From Phoma sp. XZ068 (lineage: Eukaryota > Ascomycota > Dothideomycetes > Pleosporales > Didymellaceae), in assembly GCA_004835665.1 (NCBI GenBank), contig ML240445.1, forward strand, positions 1,054,001 through 1,118,000: 64,000 nucleotides of DNA, given 5' to 3'. How positions within the stretch are numbered: position 1 is the first letter of the stretch; every line of letters starts with the position of its first letter. Shown one piece after another: positions 43,655 through 54,467 of this stretch. The notes beneath the pieces are model-generated. The model worked only from the letters and a program-made list of their open reading frames with translations, had not been told where the DNA came from and did not search any database. The position numbers and the translations under genes are program-made.

Positions 43655-46600
43655 ACAAGGTGGTGGTGTCTGTATCGACAAGTCTAGCAGCGCAGAGCTC
43701 TCGGAGGCCATCGATTCCATGTTTTGCTGGTCCAGAAACGCCAAAGTCTGTCTTGTCTACCTATCTGATGTCTCAACAAACGGGCCACGATCAGAGTTTC
43801 TGCGAAGCAGGTGGTTTACCCAAGGGTGGACTCTTCAAGAGCTCAGTGCGCCGGAACTTGTTGAATTCTTTTCCTCGGACGGAGTACGACTTGGTGATAA
43901 GAGCTCATTGCAGGAGACACTGCACCAGGCAACCGAGGTTGCGCCAGTGGCTTTTAGGTCAAGAGAATTATCGCAATTCACCATAGATGAGCGGATGAGA
44001 TGGGCATCAAACCACCACACTAAACGCGAAGAAGACGCAGCGTATTGTCTATTAGGCATCTTCGGCGTCCATATGCCACTCATCTATGGTGAGGGTGGAC
44101 ATAGTGCACTCCTGCGGTTGAAAAGGGAGATTGGATACCCTCATTAAGAGGCTTTGCCTGTGTTGGCACAGCATTCGGCTTTTCAGCTGTCGAGGAGCAG
44201 CCCAGAACCCCATTTGGGTGGCTCAAAGGTGACAAATCTCGGCCATGCACGCGCTCAGAGCAAAGCCGCTGAACAGCTCTTTGATATTATTCTGCAACAG
44301 CGCAATAACGTCGCACAGACCTTCCAAGCTCTTATTGGACAACCGAAACCCCAGTACATCCATTCTATTGTACACACTTCCGCGTATGGAGCTTGGGTCC
44401 GACTTGGCGGTATCCTTGAGTACCTCCCCCCTCACGCCCGCCGCGCTGTGTCGTCAGCAGCCGCTATGGCACAGCACCTGAAGACCTCTCGTTTGGACAC
44501 ACCTCCTCATAAGACAAACATTGTATATCTTGATTCTGCTCTTGTCTTGGATGCAACCAACTGCAGGACCGAACAGCCAGACGCGCGGTTCTTGTATGAG
44601 CAGTTTGCTGTTCAGATGTTTTTTTCCACTTTCTGATACGATAGACAGCCTTCGATCTACACTATTATGCCTCGAAGAATCTGCGAACAGCACTCTCAGA
44701 AATTGGATCATTGGAGCTGGATCACTTGACTTTCATGGCTTGAAAGATATTATCGACGGCGTACTAGCCCTTCATCATCGTCCACCCATTATCGGCATCG
44801 ATAATGCCCATCTCTACGGACCGGATATTATTGAGTTTCTAGAATTTCTGATCCATCTTGCTAAAAAAGAGACCCGCACAATACACGTCGCTCTCAGCTG
44901 CGTGTTCAATCCAAGGCTCCACCGAAGCTTGCCGTTGAGATCAAAATACCACTTTGTCGTTGATGATGATACAGAATATCGTGTTAAGCCAAGTACACGA
45001 CATAAACGAAAAGTTTGTAACAAGTCTTTGCAGAATGTCTGACGTCAATGCCCTTTGACGGCCAATACACACGTCGAAGCCAGATAGCCAAATCGCACCA
45101 GAATACCAATCATTGGATCTGGAGATACCCAAGTTTCGTCGCTTGGAGCTCGGATTGCTCCAGCATTCTATGGGTCGAAGTAAAGGCAGGCAGTGGCAAG
45201 TCTGTGTTGGCTAAGTGCATTCTACAAGGTTTACCAGATGATTCCAAGGTACACACGTGTGACTGGTTCTTCAGCTCTCATGGTGGTCCTGCTCTAATGT
45301 CACTAACATCATTGTTGAGATCGGTCCTACACCAAATATTGCAGAAAAGCAAACCCGCGTTCCAGCATGTGCAGCCCCAATATCCTAAATGTGAGCCATG
45401 TTCTTAGACACTTTGGGAGTCGCCACAAACGATGGAAGGGATATTCCGGGACATCATTGCCGCGGGATACAGAGTACAAGTGCTTGTCGATGCCATGGAT
45501 GAAGCCGAGGACGGACAAGATCACTTACAAGGCCGGCGAGCTTTGTTAGCTTTTCTCAGAGATCTCGTGATGAACATCGAAAAGTCGCATCTCAAGATCA
45601 TTGTGTCGAGCAGACCCTTGCTAGATATGAGATCGAAGTAGGGCGTCATCAGAACATTTCTGGAAATATCCATCGGATACGCCTGCAAGACGAGAATCAA
45701 GAAACTATTCGCAGAATTGTGGACGATAGCATCGAATCACTTCGTAAAGCTATACGGTCCTGGGGAGATGATTCACCATATGTGCCATCTCGCTTGGGCG
45801 ATTCAGATTCACAAAAGGGCCCCGCCCTGAGCACGCCGAGACGCACGGCACGAAAACGCAACTTTAACCAATTTCAGGACAGACAAACCGAGAAAGAAGA
45901 TGCGTTGTTGACGAAAATCAGAATGTATCTCCTGACTCACTCAAAGGGCGTTGTTTTATGGACAATTTCCATCATCAACATCCTCGAATCCACTATCAGG
46001 AAAGCAATGTACACAATTGCTGAGTTGGAGACGAAACTGACAAGCTTGCCCCTCGAGCTTGTTGGTCTATATCGGTATTACGTGGAGGATCTCGAACGTC
46101 GCTGTGACGATGAAGAGATTGCGAAGATTCGGAAAATCTTGATGTTCGTCAGCGGTGCCAACGCAATCAGGCCGCTGACGATTGAAGAGCTGTGGGATGC
46201 ACTGGCGACTCCGCATAACGCTGAGGCTGCACTAGCATCAGTAGAGGATCCAATAGAGCATGGAAGAGTACACATTACGTCATGGAAAGACTTCTGGTGG
46301 CAATTGCACAGCAGATGCGGTCCTTTTTAGAGGTCATCGGTACCCGTATGGGGACCACTCGCCCAGTGTACGGGGATATCAACGTTAACGCAGCTGATAA
46401 TGTTCAATTGTCACACAGGACCGTTGAAGACTTTTTGGCAAAAACTGACTGTGCTGGTCACCGTGCTTTCGATGATCATGATGCAGCTATTTTCGTTCGA
46501 GAGACCCTACAAAGATACACTCAGATCGTCATGCCGTCGGCTCCAACACAGTATACTGGGTCGGCTACAACAGAGGCTGATTCTTGGGCAGATGCTGTTG

Positions 46601-47337
46601 AAGAGATGGCTGAATACCTCGACGACAAAAAGCTACTCCCCTGGATCCTGCCCGCAACTTTTAAAGGTACTTCAGAGATAAACCCTCAGATCTTTGGGAT
46701 CTTTTATGGGCGAATACAGAATGCCAGAAACGAAGAATGTTGTCGCAGCTTTGGTCCTTACTTGACAGCAAAATCGGCGCTGAAATGTGCAGGTTGCACC
46801 TTCAATGAACACTTCATTGAGTACGCTTGTACCAACGGCTATTGTATTGCAGTATTGGTCCTGCTCAAGATCGTTTGCCGACGACCGAGCAGTCACCTTA
46901 TGTTTTCCATCATGGACGCTGCGCTCCTCGTTGTCATCAAATATGAGATGCTCGACACGGTCCTCACAATGTCCAAATACAGCGAAAAGGAGCCTGCGCA
47001 TCGCTTCTGGATCGAATCCGAATATGAGATTGGAGAAGAAAAATTGTTTTTGACGCCTTTCGAGATCGCTGCTGCTGAAAGCGGTAACGAGAAAATTGCA
47101 GCAGCAGTGTACGACCGCAATCATCGTGTGGTGAAGCACATGCCATGGGACTTGTGGCCAATGCTTTCGAAGGGAAGGGGTTATTGGCGGCGTACTTCTA
47201 GAGACTGGATGATTTATCAAGCGTACGTGCGTGGAATGAAGAGTAAGAAGAGACATTTGGAATCTGTACCAGTGATGGAAGTCAAAGCATGTGTCGAGTT
47301 GGTGTACATGTATGCTCAGAGTTGGATTGGTATATGA
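43655..47337 (+). pseudogene. HET-NACHT (NLR-like) pseudogene, 5'-truncated and frameshifted
   Basis: The HET domain starts mid-motif at VCIDKSSSAELSEAIDSMFC and continues SRWFTQGWTLQELSAPELVE and YCLLGIFGVHMPLIYGEGGH. The first ~75 residues (with LSHTWG) are absent. A TAA at 44145-44147 interrupts; the frame resumes and shifts near a T7 run (44619-44625). It shifts again near 45036-45042 into the NACHT P-loop LWVEVKAGSGKSVLAK. A TAG sits at 45405-45407; Walker B follows (VQVLVDAMDEAED), then IIVSSRPLL. Another shift lies near 45612-45630 (into HQNISGNIHRIRLQDENQE), and a last near a T5 run (46324-46328). The C-terminal part (LSHRTVEDFL, then an ankyrin-like or helical region) ends at 47337. 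Two stops and four shifts make a functional product unlikely. Confidence 0.82.
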
Positions 47338-48179
47338 AGCCATTTGATATTTATGTCGCTCAAACTCTCCACCACTAGTCGCCCAGGCCAGCGGATCCCT
47401 GTTCAATATACTTTTCGTTGCCTTTTGAAGTACTGACAACATCCGGCTAACTGAAGTTTTGGTTTCTCGGTTGTTCCTGAAGATTGTATTTGGGGTGCGT
47501 CTTGCTGTCCCTTTTGCATATCGTTGTTCAGCTTATTCTCGACCACGACGTTCAAATACGTACCCACGGACGCACAACAACATCACACTTAGTTCACTTC
47601 AATTGTCTTCACGGCTGAACATTACTTCTGCTAGCTTGAACAAGCCATCGCCTTTGCCGCCTGGACATGTATGATCCGGGTCATCCCCACATTTTGCCTC
47701 TCTGCCACTTCCATAGCCTGCCGATACCTAATGTCCCATTCAAGATATAAGCACGACAGATAACAAGTCTCTATCATATATTTCCGAATTAAACGCTCAG
47801 ATTATGGACGGTACTACCAAGCTTACCTTTAAATAACATCTGAAACCAACTAGATCCTGCAACTGGATCCAGGTTAAGTTCATCAACGGCATTAGCCCAT
47901 ACAGAACCAAAGTCGAGTACGTTTAAGAGATTATTTCCTTACAATCGACAACACTAAGTCAACTTCTGAGCTTACTCTGTGTAATTTTATGAGCCTGGAG
48001 TCCTTATCTCATGAATTGCTGGAGATCAACGGTATGTTCAGTTGCTTACCCAAAACTTGGCATTCGCAAACTCGACAGAAGAGCCATGTCAAGTCCTAGC
48101 CTCAATCCCAATTGGGCGTCACATCCTTCCAAGCAACGGCGGTCAACCAAATCACGCCTCTTTCGGTCCTTCGACAATA
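47338..48179. other. Intergenic
   Basis: About 840 nt with no coding evidence, between the HET-NACHT pseudogene and the kinase-like gene. No repeat recognised. Confidence 0.4.
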
Positions 48180-49009
48180 TCAATCGCTATCGCCATGGAA
48201 AATGAAACCTCCACCGCGTCCTGACTCGTCAACCAATTCGGCACGTACACTCTCCAACTCCTTGAGCATTGACTCAGAGCTAGCATTCTCCAGAAGGCGT
48301 TCAAAGTCGAGTAGTTTTATCCCCTCTTCCGTGACGAGAAAGTTGTACCGGTTCACATGCCCATGCATAAGTCCCAATTCGTGGAGTTTCCCTAGAGCTA
48401 TTTCGCAGATGCTCAGATCTTGGAAGGAGGCAGAGCGACCCTCTATTTTCTCTATGAGAAAACCCATGATCCGGCCATTCTCGTGGACATGGCCGAGGAA
48501 GCGCGGGGCCAGCCCGGAACCCTCAAGCAACTGATATGCTCTTGTTTCCTGTTCGATACGAGGCAGCTCCCATTCGAAACGGGCTACTTTGACGATCATG
48601 GTGGCTGGGAGGTTGGTTGGAAGAATCGAATGTGAGACAGCTTCGAAGGTCATTGCCGTGAGCTGTTCGGTCCCCTCCAACTGTAGGCAATCAACCTGAG
48701 TATGATGCCATTGACACCTGACGCCAGCTAGTGTTCGGTTCGAGATGGAAGTTTTCAGTTCGTCGCGGGTTTCATCTCTCGAGATATGGGCTACGGTCCA
48801 TTCCTCGTTGTAAGGAAGATGGGGCAGGGACTGAATAGGGAAAGCGTATCTCTGTCAAAGGTTCTAGGAGAGATGATGAGATATTTGACTTGGTTTCTGA
48901 TTCGCAGTCGGTATTCGCTTTCAAAAGAATCGTCATCGTCCACTTCCATGGACAGGATGACCGGCTGCACCGGCGAGTTTGCAGTTTGATCGTCAGACAT
49001 TGTCGCCAT
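48180..49009 (-). pseudogene. Kinase-like gene (alpha-galactosidase-A-associated type) with frameshift and altered catalytic loop
   Basis: From ATG 49009 the first frame reads PVQPVILSMEVDDDDSFESE and YRLRIRNQVKYLIISPRTF, then reaches a stop at about 48791. A different frame carries the continuation LPHLPYNEEWTVAHISRDET, WHHTQVDCLQLEGTEQLTAM, IEQETRAYQLLEGSGLAPRF and so on to FIFHGDSD at 48180. The frames overlap near 48815-48840, so a single small indel separates them. The catalytic loop reads HGHVNRYNFLV, whereas relatives have HGD at that point; the LLDFE metal-site segment is kept. An intron could in principle bridge the frames, but no good donor-acceptor pair is evident. Frameshift plus lost Asp suggest a decaying copy. 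Confidence 0.66.
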
Positions 49010-49735
49010 TGGGCCGCTCACTTTAAGACCGTCAGCCAGCTGTATTTTAGGAAAAGTAGCATTCGCACATTTATGCTTCGAGATTCCCTTTACCGTCGCT
49101 ATGGCCTTCTTCTTCTGTTTTCGAAAGAACGACTGTCATCAAAGCACTTTATTGCCTAAGGGATCAACGTTCTTGGAATTCTCAGGGATTACTGGACATG
49201 CATTAGCTCAGTAACAGCGGTTAAACAGGCCAATGAAGGCATTCTATAGACCCTGGCCCACATTTTACCTGGGCGCTAGCCCCTGCGCCGCGGCTAAGAC
49301 TCAATACAATTTCTTCAATCATTGTCAGCGGTTTGAGCGACTTGTGTACGTACTTCCCACTCCAGCTGGAGAGCTCGACAGGTGGGCAGCTTTGCAGAAT
49401 CCCTGCAGTATCTATTTTAGTGCCAGAACCCATTCTCGGTCCCTTCAGAACCCCTTCAGGGACCCCCGTCGCCTCTCTCTCAATCGTAGCACCTTCACTT
49501 TGGTGGAATGTGTGGGTCGCGAGATACCACTATACACCCGCCCCCCCCCCCCCTGCCCGGAATCATGGTCAATTTTCCCCTGCACTGAAGGTTTGATTGG
49601 CTAAAGACCCAGAGCACAGTTCTATTATATAAATCAATCCCCAAGTTAAGTAAAGTGGCCCCAGTTATCGCCTTAAACGAATACCTCTTACTGGTTGTTC
49701 GCGGGACATATTTCTGACCATGATCACGAGCAGGG
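49010..49735. other. Intergenic with a C13 homopolymer
   Basis: No gene. A run of 13 C lies at 49541-49553, preceded by CCCG. Such runs are prone to length error in assembly and to slippage. Confidence 0.5.
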
Positions 49736-49918
49736 GCAGGGGGTGTACGCCATTCTTTCCCATACATGGGGTCCAGATCAGGACGAAGTCACATACAACG
49801 ATATGATCAACAGAACGGTTTACGAGAGACCAGTTTACCGTAAACTTCAATTTTGCAGCAAGCAGACGGCTATGCGTCAACTCGAATACTTTTGAATAGA
49901 CGCCTGCTGCATTAGGAA
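49736..49918 (+). pseudogene. Isolated N-terminal HET-domain fragment
   Basis: Translates as GVYAILSHTWGPDQDEVTYN, then RPVYRKLQFCSKQTAMRQLE and YF, followed by TGA where the family has Trp, then IDACCIRN. This is the first strand-helix block of the same HET subfamily as the intact protein at 17350-18978 (AILSHTWGANEDEVTYED). After CCIRN the similarity ends abruptly. No start codon context or downstream domain, so it is a relic. It covers just the part missing from the truncated HET domain at 43655. Confidence 0.75.
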
Positions 49919-50432
49919 TGTCGCCCAACTTACAATGCCCCGCGAAAGTGGAGGTTGCTACCGCCAGAAATGGTGGGCATTAGACGCAGTATATCCTTGT
50001 CTCTGTAACCCTGCTACTTTGTACTTTGCTTGACTGCCACGGGTTATCGGTGTGACCATAATCCCACGTGTATTGTGGCCCGACCTATCGTTCCCCACCG
50101 ACGTTGTGCACACGACACGACAGGGCATTCCTCAGGACTAGGCGCCAATGTAAAATCCAATAAGGCGCTCGTGATTGGACATGCAGTATATTATACCAAG
50201 CAAGTTAATTGTTAATTCGCTGAGTTCTTGGGGCATCATCTTTGTTCCTGAGCAGCTCTTGGACAATCCTTTCGCAGAATACCAAAGTCATATTCTCAAC
50301 CATCCTTCGTGTCAACCGAATCAGGACTGAAAACAAGCAATTTCCTACATCTCCCATTTCCCCATGTAGCAAGCTATTTCACTGACCCCTTCCATCAATC
50401 TTCTCCATCCAATCCCTTCCCAAAGCCCCACA
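49919..50432. other. Intergenic
   Basis: No coding region seen. Right end is the 3' flank of the small secreted protein gene. Confidence 0.4.
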
Positions 50433-50933
50433 TCAATTCTTATAGCACTTGAAGCTCGTCGTCTTATCGTTCATATTGCCCAGACCATCCGCTCCAGGAG
50501 AGTAAATATCTGGTGAGCTGTCTCCATTGCAAACATTCGAACTGTTTCCCTCATGTTAGCTACCAGTTCTCATTTCAACAGATGACATCAGCCCACCTCC
50601 AAAGCCTACACCGATACCCATTCGGCACGTAAATCGAGATAATCACATCGTTCCACTCTGTGCCTGAGACACCGACTAAGGGTGGAAAGTGTATCAACGT
50701 TGTTCAAGTTCAATACCTCGCTATAAGAGAGTATACGTACTGCACTGCGTCTGCGTGATGATGGTCCAAGTAGAGCATCCTCCACCACCATTGATATCCT
50801 TGCATGTCCTGAACTGAATAATGTCGCGCGGAACGACGCTATGAGGCACTGCAGGCACGGCTGGCACGACGGGCACGTCCGTGGTACTGGCCAGCGTCGC
50901 GAGGAGAGACAAGAGCAGGATAGGGTAAAACAT
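50433..50933 (-). CDS. Small secreted six-cysteine protein (candidate effector)
   Basis: Three exons (50933-50741, 50663-50597, 50541-50433), 122 residues. Signal peptide MFYPILLLSLLATLAS, a Val/Pro linker, then IIQFRTCKDINGGGGCSTWT, IITQTQCSTEWNDVIISIYV, PNGYRCRLWSSNVCNGDSSP and DIYSPGADGLGNMNDKTTSF with a terminal KCYKN. Six cysteines follow the signal. The second donor is the less certain boundary (GAG/GTGGGC, with GTGTAG an alternative). Spacing (WND..I.SIYVP.GYRC, then a late FKC) recalls small beta-sandwich secreted fungal proteins. Length, cysteine content, own TATA box and location beside AT-rich DNA suit an effector-like gene; no function can be assigned. Confidence 0.72.
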
Positions 50934-50997
50934 AGTAACTTCTGTAGGCACGTGGTATTCTGCGTGCTGAAGCAATTCATCGACGGTAACAGACAGC

Positions 50998-51004
50998 TTA
51001 TATA
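50998..51004 (-). promoter_or_regulatory. TATA box of the small secreted protein gene
   Basis: On the minus strand TATATAA lies about 65 nt before the ATG at 50933. Sequence and spacing are seen; function inferred. Confidence 0.5.
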
Positions 51005-52450
51005 CACAATTCCACACCACATTTTCCACACCACATTTTTCACACCACATCTTGCAAGACATTGTTACACTTAGGCCTCCCAGCTCCAACGTCTGGTCAA
51101 CAAGTCTCGATCAACCCGGACAGTTATATAGCACACTCCTGCTCCTTCTCCTTCTCCTGGTGTATACAGACATTGTGCGCATAAGACAATGCAGTGTCGT
51201 AATATTGTCTATCCACATTTGCAGGGCTTAGCTCTTATGATGACTTTAACCTCGATCCTTTGTTCGGCTGGGTAATTTAGATCATCGCCTGAGAACGAGG
51301 AGCACGGCCGAAGCTTTTCCCTGTATATGTGCTGTTCACTTGCGAAGTGATAAGAATGCAAGGTTGCGTTAAATTACGCCCGCCGACTGGGTGCGCATAC
51401 GGTGAGGGGGTTGTGCATGCTGTGGATCCTTGTAGAGGGGGAATGCGGCATGGAGAAATTCAAGGCCGTGTCGATATCGTGGGCCATAGATTCAAAGCTA
51501 TTCTGTATCCGCCGCTTTGGCAGCCTCCGCCTTCGCAGCCAAGAAAAAGGCTGGCCAAGTATGAGGCCAGCGTTATTTCGGCCTTACATGATCAACTTTC
51601 TTTCGCAGCAAGCGGCAACCATTGAATTATTCAAGGAAGACAACGAAGAGCGCAAGGCGCGTGAGGTCTCTCCGCAGAAGAAGGAGGAAGGTACCCCAAT
51701 CCTAGGGTCTCGCCTCATGCTTACACAGGGCCCAATAGCGTCCGCACCCTCGCCAGGGCCGTACGGTTAGGCTAACGGGATTGCGCCACAGCCGACGGGC
51801 AACCTCCGTGCTACCTATAAGGGAAGGTGCACGGCAATCGCACAATTTCCCCGCCTAGCCTAGTCCCTGTTCAGCGCGCTACGTCTATGCTGTCAGCAGA
51901 ACTCCATTGCGTTGCATAGGCGAAGTTTTGTTGCAACTTTGACTGTCAGCATACATGCATTGTTAGCTTTGCATTGAAGGTTTGTCGCAACCGCGATTAA
52001 CTACTGAAATGGAAATGCATGGTGAGACGAAGGAAGAGCACGCCGACTAAAAAAATTGGTAAGAAAGACAAAATTTCAAACACTATGTGTTGAGAACGTC
52101 TGGTATGAGATCTAGTCTTCCAGCCTTCGTCCAGTGAATAGATGCATACGTCCTCTCTCTGTTGTGGCATAATCGTAGTGACTACTATCAACACCAGTGA
52201 ACTTAGATACTATAGGTATGAGCTTCACTGGTTCCTCACCCGGTTCCTTACTGGTTCTTAAAAAGGGTCTGCCTTTGATTAATATAATTCATCCTAGTAT
52301 TAATCAGAATATGTTATATCAAGATACTCTAAATTAGGATGTAAGGTGCGAAATCAATACGACCGTTGGTGGTACGATGCGGGGCTGTACAGCCCAGTTT
52401 TGATCATATTAACCGGATATGTGAACAACTGAAGACCGCGCTCTTTGGGA
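51005..52450. other. Intergenic between the two small secreted protein genes
   Basis: About 1.45 kb, the shared upstream side of two divergently arranged secreted-protein genes. Open frames of up to 122 codons (51402-51770) show no motif. The segment 52260-52330 is AT-rich. Confidence 0.4.
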
Positions 52451-52457
52451 TATAAAG
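52451..52457 (+). promoter_or_regulatory. TATA box of the second small secreted protein gene
   Basis: TATAAAG about 110 nt before the ATG at 52565, followed by a CA/CT-rich leader. Seen directly; role inferred. Confidence 0.5.
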
Positions 52458-52564
52458 GCCAGCAGAATTCCTAGTAGAGAGGCACCAGCACGCACTTCCT
52501 CATCTCCATACTTCACTACATCCTGAGAACTCAAGGTCTCTTCTTGCCATCCAATCTTTCAAAC

Positions 52565-53284
52565 ATGGCTCCTATCTTCAAGTCTATAGCCATCGTGGCT
52601 CTCAGCATCTTCTCAGTTCTGGGCTCTCCAATCGAGCAGGCTGAAGGCGTTGCAGAGTTCGCTCCGACTCTTGAGACGCGTTCTGACTTTACACCTCTGG
52701 AGAAGCGTGCTGACTTCCAGTGGAGGTTCTGTGAGTCTTCCATGCTTGAGCCTTCAGCTTCGCAGTTTGCAATGTCAGTACAGGAATAGTTGCTAACTGT
52801 GTGCATTAGACAACAATGGCGGGTGTGACCATAACAGCAATCCGTCTAACACGTGGCCGTCCAACGGCTCTCCTCCGTAAGTCAGACTCCAAATATCCAC
52901 TGCAGTCATCGCCATTCCAATGGCCTGAATCTTACCAGAGTCAAACTAATACGTACATTGTAGTGGCCAGGGCACCGTCGGAAACTGCTACTCTGCCCCA
53001 ACTGGAATCAACTGGAATAGGGTCGAAATTGACATTTTCTTCGGCAACGGAGGCGGTAGTGCGTAATTCCCATGTCATTCTTTCGTTCAAAGAATTTCAT
53101 AACGGACTTCCAAAATCATGCCCGCTGCTACACTTCTTAAGGATCTTTCCGCTAATCATGTTCCGCGCGTATAGGGGGCCTCCAGACATTCTGCAATGTC
53201 AACTGTGGAGGCGGCGCGTCTGTCAAACAGCAAGGCACCAACTGCTACTTGCCGATCTCGGGATGCGCCATTGGAAGCTTGTAA
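52565..53284 (+). CDS. Small secreted six-cysteine protein with Kex2-type propeptide site
   Basis: Four exons (52565-52730, 52810-52876, 52964-53055, 53175-53284), 144 residues. Signal peptide MAPIFKSIAIVALSIFSVLG, a pro-region ending TPLEKR with a Lys-Arg Kex2 site, and a mature part beginning ADFQWRFYNNGGCDHNSNPS. It goes on through GQGTVGNCYSAPTGINW, VEIDIFFGNGGGG, LQTFCNVNCGGGASVK and GTNCYLPISGCAIGSL. Six cysteines in the mature chain could form three disulfides. All four exons join in frame and each join falls in Gly/Asn/Pro-rich loops. Secreted, probably processed in the Golgi. Family not recognised; effector-like or antimicrobial-like by form only. Confidence 0.74.
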
Positions 53285-53772
53285 ATACTTATGATCCTTC
53301 ACACAGGGGCTTGGCTAATCTGAACTTTAGCCGTGTCATCAACTAAGCTCCGCGATACTGTCGAGACAGGGCCAATGCGCAGGGCATTGGGGCTAGTATG
53401 AGAAACTGGATGTTCGTGTAACACTGAGGTACGCCTACAGGGTAAAATACCCCGCGGTGTAGACTTACACAGAACAATTAGGTAAATTTACTCTTTTACA
53501 TAGGACCCGTGTAGATTACTACTAGATACTAGTATAAAATATACTAACTTACCCTATATCTAGAAACTCTATATATATTACCTCTTTTAGCCTATTACTA
53601 TTAGAAATAGAGTATTTTTAATAATAACTAAGCTAAGTACTAGCCTGTAGAGAGCTATAATACTCTACTTAGCTTATATAGAGTAGTAAGTTATTATAAT
53701 CTTAGAGAAGGGAGGTATAACTTAGCTAAAGATATAGATTGGTAATATAGAGCTAGATAGTTATATAATATC
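53285..53772. other. AT-rich, RIP-like block (left)
   Basis: No gene. From about 53470 composition collapses to TA-rich sequence; the 60 nt at 53581-53640 have 15 G+C (25%). Many TA and TTA/TAA steps and short complementary words occur, as left by repeat-induced point mutation. The sharp right edge is the start of an LTR-like element at 53773. Confidence 0.7.
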
Positions 53773-54323
53773 TGTTGAAGCTGTACCTAAGCAAAGCTCG
53801 TGATACGTTGTTCTGTTGGTTCCCAGGGATGAGTACGGGCAGAGGTATGGTGGCTCACAGTGATGTATAGGATAACGGCTCACCGTTATTGGGAGGTGTA
53901 CTCGAACGACCCCCGATGTATGGGTGGGTCACTCGAACGACTCAAGGGTTGATGAGAACACAATACACAATAGATTGTCAAGTTGAACACCCCGTCCCAA
54001 GGACAGTGTCCAGAAGTATTTATCTACAGCTGTAGTACCCTCTCCTTGAATACGGCCCTCAAGAGATTAGTACGGTTGAACGAATCAGGAGCTGCATTGC
54101 TCTCGATTGACGTACCCCGCAGTGCCTGTTCTACAGGACGATCGAATCAGACTGTAGGCTTTCCTTTGGTTGCTCACTCGCCAAGGAGTGAGCACCGCCG
54201 TTTTGTCCGTTGGTCGAATCATCAGAGATATCTCCACGCCGTCGGGTCTGATTGGTCTGGCTGGGTCGTTCGAGTGTCCGTTTTCGTTGGATCGTAACAG
54301 TCCGTTTTCGTTGGATCGTAAAA
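53773..54323 (-). mobile_element. Solo LTR, inverted relative to its neighbour
   Basis: An imperfect reverse complement of the element at 54468-55043. It begins TGTTGAAGCTGTACC and ends GGATCGTAA followed by A-rich bases where the other copy has the TGTTAC end. The last part is tandemly duplicated (GTCCGTTTTCGTTGGATCGT occurs twice, at 54276 and 54300). Flanks ATATC (left) and ATATA (right) match at four of five bases, a possible decayed target duplication. GC content is normal, unlike the surrounding DNA. Orientation labels are arbitrary. No internal retrotransposon sequence lies between the copies, so it is a solo LTR or LTR-like element. Confidence 0.68.
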
Positions 54324-54467
54324 ATATACTCTATTAAGTAGACTTTTTATTTAAGTTTTTATAACTCTATAAGCTTCTTTAACTTATAATAATAGTACTT
54401 TAGCTATAAAATCTACTTACTAAAGCTAGAAATCTTCTCTACTAGGCTAGGAGTAGGTTAATATAGA
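54324..54467. other. AT-rich spacer between inverted LTRs
   Basis: About 145 nt, TA-rich like the outer flanks, ending in ATAGA, the left copy of the 5-bp duplication of the right LTR. Confidence 0.7.

Noticed and set aside
46672..47442. 256-codon minus-strand frame across the NLR pseudogene 3' part
   Set aside because: Antisense to a sense frame with family-like helices; no motif of its own.
48011..48534. Plus-strand frames over the kinase-like gene
   Set aside because: Antisense to readable kinase motifs (LLEGSGLAPRF, FIFHGDSD).
51329..51770. Open frames of ~100-120 codons between the secreted-protein genes
   Set aside because: No signal peptide, motif or splice support; overlapping frames disagree.
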